Part shown: positions 62,950 to 64,000 of the stretch, in pieces | Numbering within the stretch: the stretch's first letter is position 1 | How the letters are laid out: each line of letters opens with the position of its first letter | Source of the DNA: Paenibacillus anaericanus | GTDB lineage: Bacteria; Bacillota; Bacilli; Paenibacillales; Paenibacillaceae | Assembly (NCBI RefSeq): GCF_003994475.1 | Contig: NZ_RZNY01000013.1 | Span: 24,883-88,882, forward strand | Length of the DNA stretch: 64,000 nt | Direction of reading: 5' to 3' | Made by a program: the position numbers and the translations under genes | Notes under the pieces: generated by a model | Database searches by the model: none | Told to the model about the DNA's origin: nothing | What the model saw: the letters and a program-made list of their open reading frames with translations, nothing else

Positions 62950-63807
62950 CTACTTTAATTTTGTAACATTGTATTCAGCAAGCTTCATATGAAATTTCGC
63001 GTAAACAAAATCTCCACCCTCTAAGTGCCAAATCCCTTCACCATAAGCAGGAAATTTCACTCCATTTACGGTTTGATAATCTTTGACTGGAGTACTCCAC
63101 TTTGTCTTTATGGACTCTCCATCCGATGTTGTATAATACCTATCCTCCGTTACAAAATCAACCAATGCACCTTCTGTATTAAAATACAGTATCGCTGACA
63201 CCTTCATACCCTTGTCTTCTATTGAACACTCTACCCTTTGGTCATCTATTGAATTCCAAGTAATTCTTGAATCAACTAATGCAGCAGGAGATAGCAAGCT
63301 AATATCATTTAATAACGTGACCAACTCCGCTTGATCCATTTTTTCACCAGATTCATCAGCCACTTTAATCACAGACGCTAATTTAATTAACATTCTACCT
63401 TTACCTTCAATATAAGAATCAATACCTGTTAGTGGAATACCGAATATCTTCCCCTTTATATAGAACAATCTTGTATATTGGTCATAAAAATTATGCTGGT
63501 CGACTACAACCTTCATCCAAGGCTTATCCAGCCCTTGCTTCATTTCTCCTTCAATTTTCATATGTAAATTATGTACTTTGGGTTTGCCGACTGCCCCAAC
63601 ATAATGTAGATATTTCTTCACGGGTGCTGGTAGGTCTGCAATATCCTCTTGAGTTAATATATCCTGTGTTACTTCCAGGGTAGAAAAGGCTTTGTTTACC
63701 TTATCTTCATAACTTGTTCTCATCGTCCACGCTCCATAAATGCAGATTCCAACTATAAATATGATTATGATGCCAATAATACTGAGCAATATTTTCTTCT
63801 TACTCAC
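62950..63807 (-). CDS. Membrane-anchored DUF6920-like protein
   Basis: A GTG start 9 nt after GGAG gives 285 residues. It begins with SKKKILLSIIGIIIIFIVGI, a single N-terminal anchor, followed by an extracytoplasmic beta-rich domain. The LPAPVKKYLHYVGAVGKPKV segment is typical of an uncharacterised family (DUF6920/DUF6544-like, from memory). The start overlaps the MarR gene end by 8 bp, so both are in one operon and MarR probably regulates it. No catalytic motif is seen; lipid or lipoprotein handling would be a guess only. Confidence 0.82.
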   Translation of the reverse strand: MSKKKILLSIIGIIIIFIVGICIYGAWTMRTSYEDKVNKAFSTLEVTQDILTQEDIADLPAPVKKYLHYVGAVGKPKVHNLHMKIEGEMKQGLDKPWMKVVVDQHNFYDQYTRLFYIKGKIFGIPLTGIDSYIEGKGRMLIKLASVIKVADESGEKMDQAELVTLLNDISLLSPAALVDSRITWNSIDDQRVECSIEDKGMKVSAILYFNTEGALVDFVTEDRYYTTSDGESIKTKWSTPVKDYQTVNGVKFPAYGEGIWHLEGGDFVYAKFHMKLAEYNVTKLK

Positions 63808-64000
63808 TATACTTCTCTCCAATTTTATGAATATTACTAAACACCTGACTAAAACCTCTCAACATGACTTCAATTTCATTAGCAGGCACTCCACTAAATA
63901 GGCTCTTAATAAATTCCTTATCCTGTTCCTCTCTCCCCGCCCAGAACTGCCCACTTTTCTTCGTCAAACTCAGTCGAACCACCCTACTATCCTTGGCATC
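63800..64000 (-). CDS. MarR family regulator (partial, N-terminus beyond window)
   Basis: Only the last 66 residues are visible. They begin DAKDSRVVRLSLTKKSG, the wing of the MarR winged helix (DxRxxxxxLT pattern), and end with a helical dimerisation region (EFIKSLFSGVPANEIEVMLR). The stop codon overlaps the next gene's GTG by 8 bp (GTGAGTAA), which indicates coupling. The ligand cannot be inferred. Confidence 0.87.
   Translation of the reverse strand, partial: DAKDSRVVRLSLTKKSGQFWAGREEQDKEFIKSLFSGVPANEIEVMLRGFSQVFSNIHKIGEKYSE

Overview
The window looks like chromosomal DNA of an endospore-forming, low-to-mid G+C Gram-positive of the Paenibacillus type. Signs of this are a spore-coat transglutaminase gene, strong AGGAGG-type ribosome binding sites, many GTG/TTG starts, LplB/YtcP-like permeases paired with a YesM/YesN sensor-regulator, an S-layer-anchored pullulanase, a copper-amine-oxidase-like stalk protein and perfect CcpA-type cre sites. 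This assignment rests on gene content only; there is no rRNA, tRNA or CRISPR array in the window that I can see.

Region 1 (1-15200, minus strand) is a mannoside utilisation locus, read right to left. It runs from a YesM-like histidine kinase and YesN-like AraC response regulator to a sugar-binding lipoprotein, two ABC permeases, a GH3 glycosidase, a GH38 alpha-mannosidase, a GH125 alpha-1,6-mannosidase, a GH130 mannoside phosphorylase and a second GH38 enzyme cut by the window start. Alpha-1,6/alpha-mannosidases with a mannosyl phosphorylase suggest uptake and intracellular breakdown of N-glycan- or mannan-derived oligosaccharides. Region 2 (15420-19790) is the xylose module xylA-xylB with divergent ROK repressor xylR. 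Its control region has a palindrome inside the xylA promoter spacer.

Region 3 (19800-24710) pairs an AraC regulator and a PhyH-type 2-oxoglutarate dioxygenase with a divergent, uncharacterised glycyl radical enzyme and a single-cluster activase. Region 4 (24724-33850) holds two c-di-GMP proteins (a triple-PAS GGDEF/EAL protein and a LOV-GGDEF-EAL blue-light type), a formate/nitrite channel, a 51-residue ORF behind a perfect Fur-type box, an exported coiled-coil protein and a gltD without a neighbouring large subunit. Region 5 (33877-46843) is mixed: RDD protein, a phosphotransferase-glycosyltransferase-GNAT operon, a stalk protein with six GDGRD repeats, MOSC protein, LtaS-like sulfatase, AIM24 protein, an NAD(P)-binding protein, a 35-residue membrane peptide and an aldo/keto reductase.

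Region 6 (46940-53041) is the most unusual. Spore transglutaminase tgl is divergent from a ChbG/YdjC deacetylase that carries a Gln-rich plus Lys/Arg-rich C-terminal tail, and both genes have matching mother-cell-type promoter motifs. The tail suggests a transglutaminase substrate (inference). Next to it is a single-chain fusion of a NarL-type histidine kinase and response regulator in which the phospho-accepting His and Asp are both replaced, with palindromes between it and a divergent CPBP membrane protease gene. Region 7 (53193-64000) has the SLH-anchored pullulanase with two cre sites, an RNase H with viroplasmin-like N-terminus, a melA-type GH4 gene with divergent AraC regulator, a PadR-CPBP operon with its operator, a membrane-anchored DUF protein and the end of a MarR gene.
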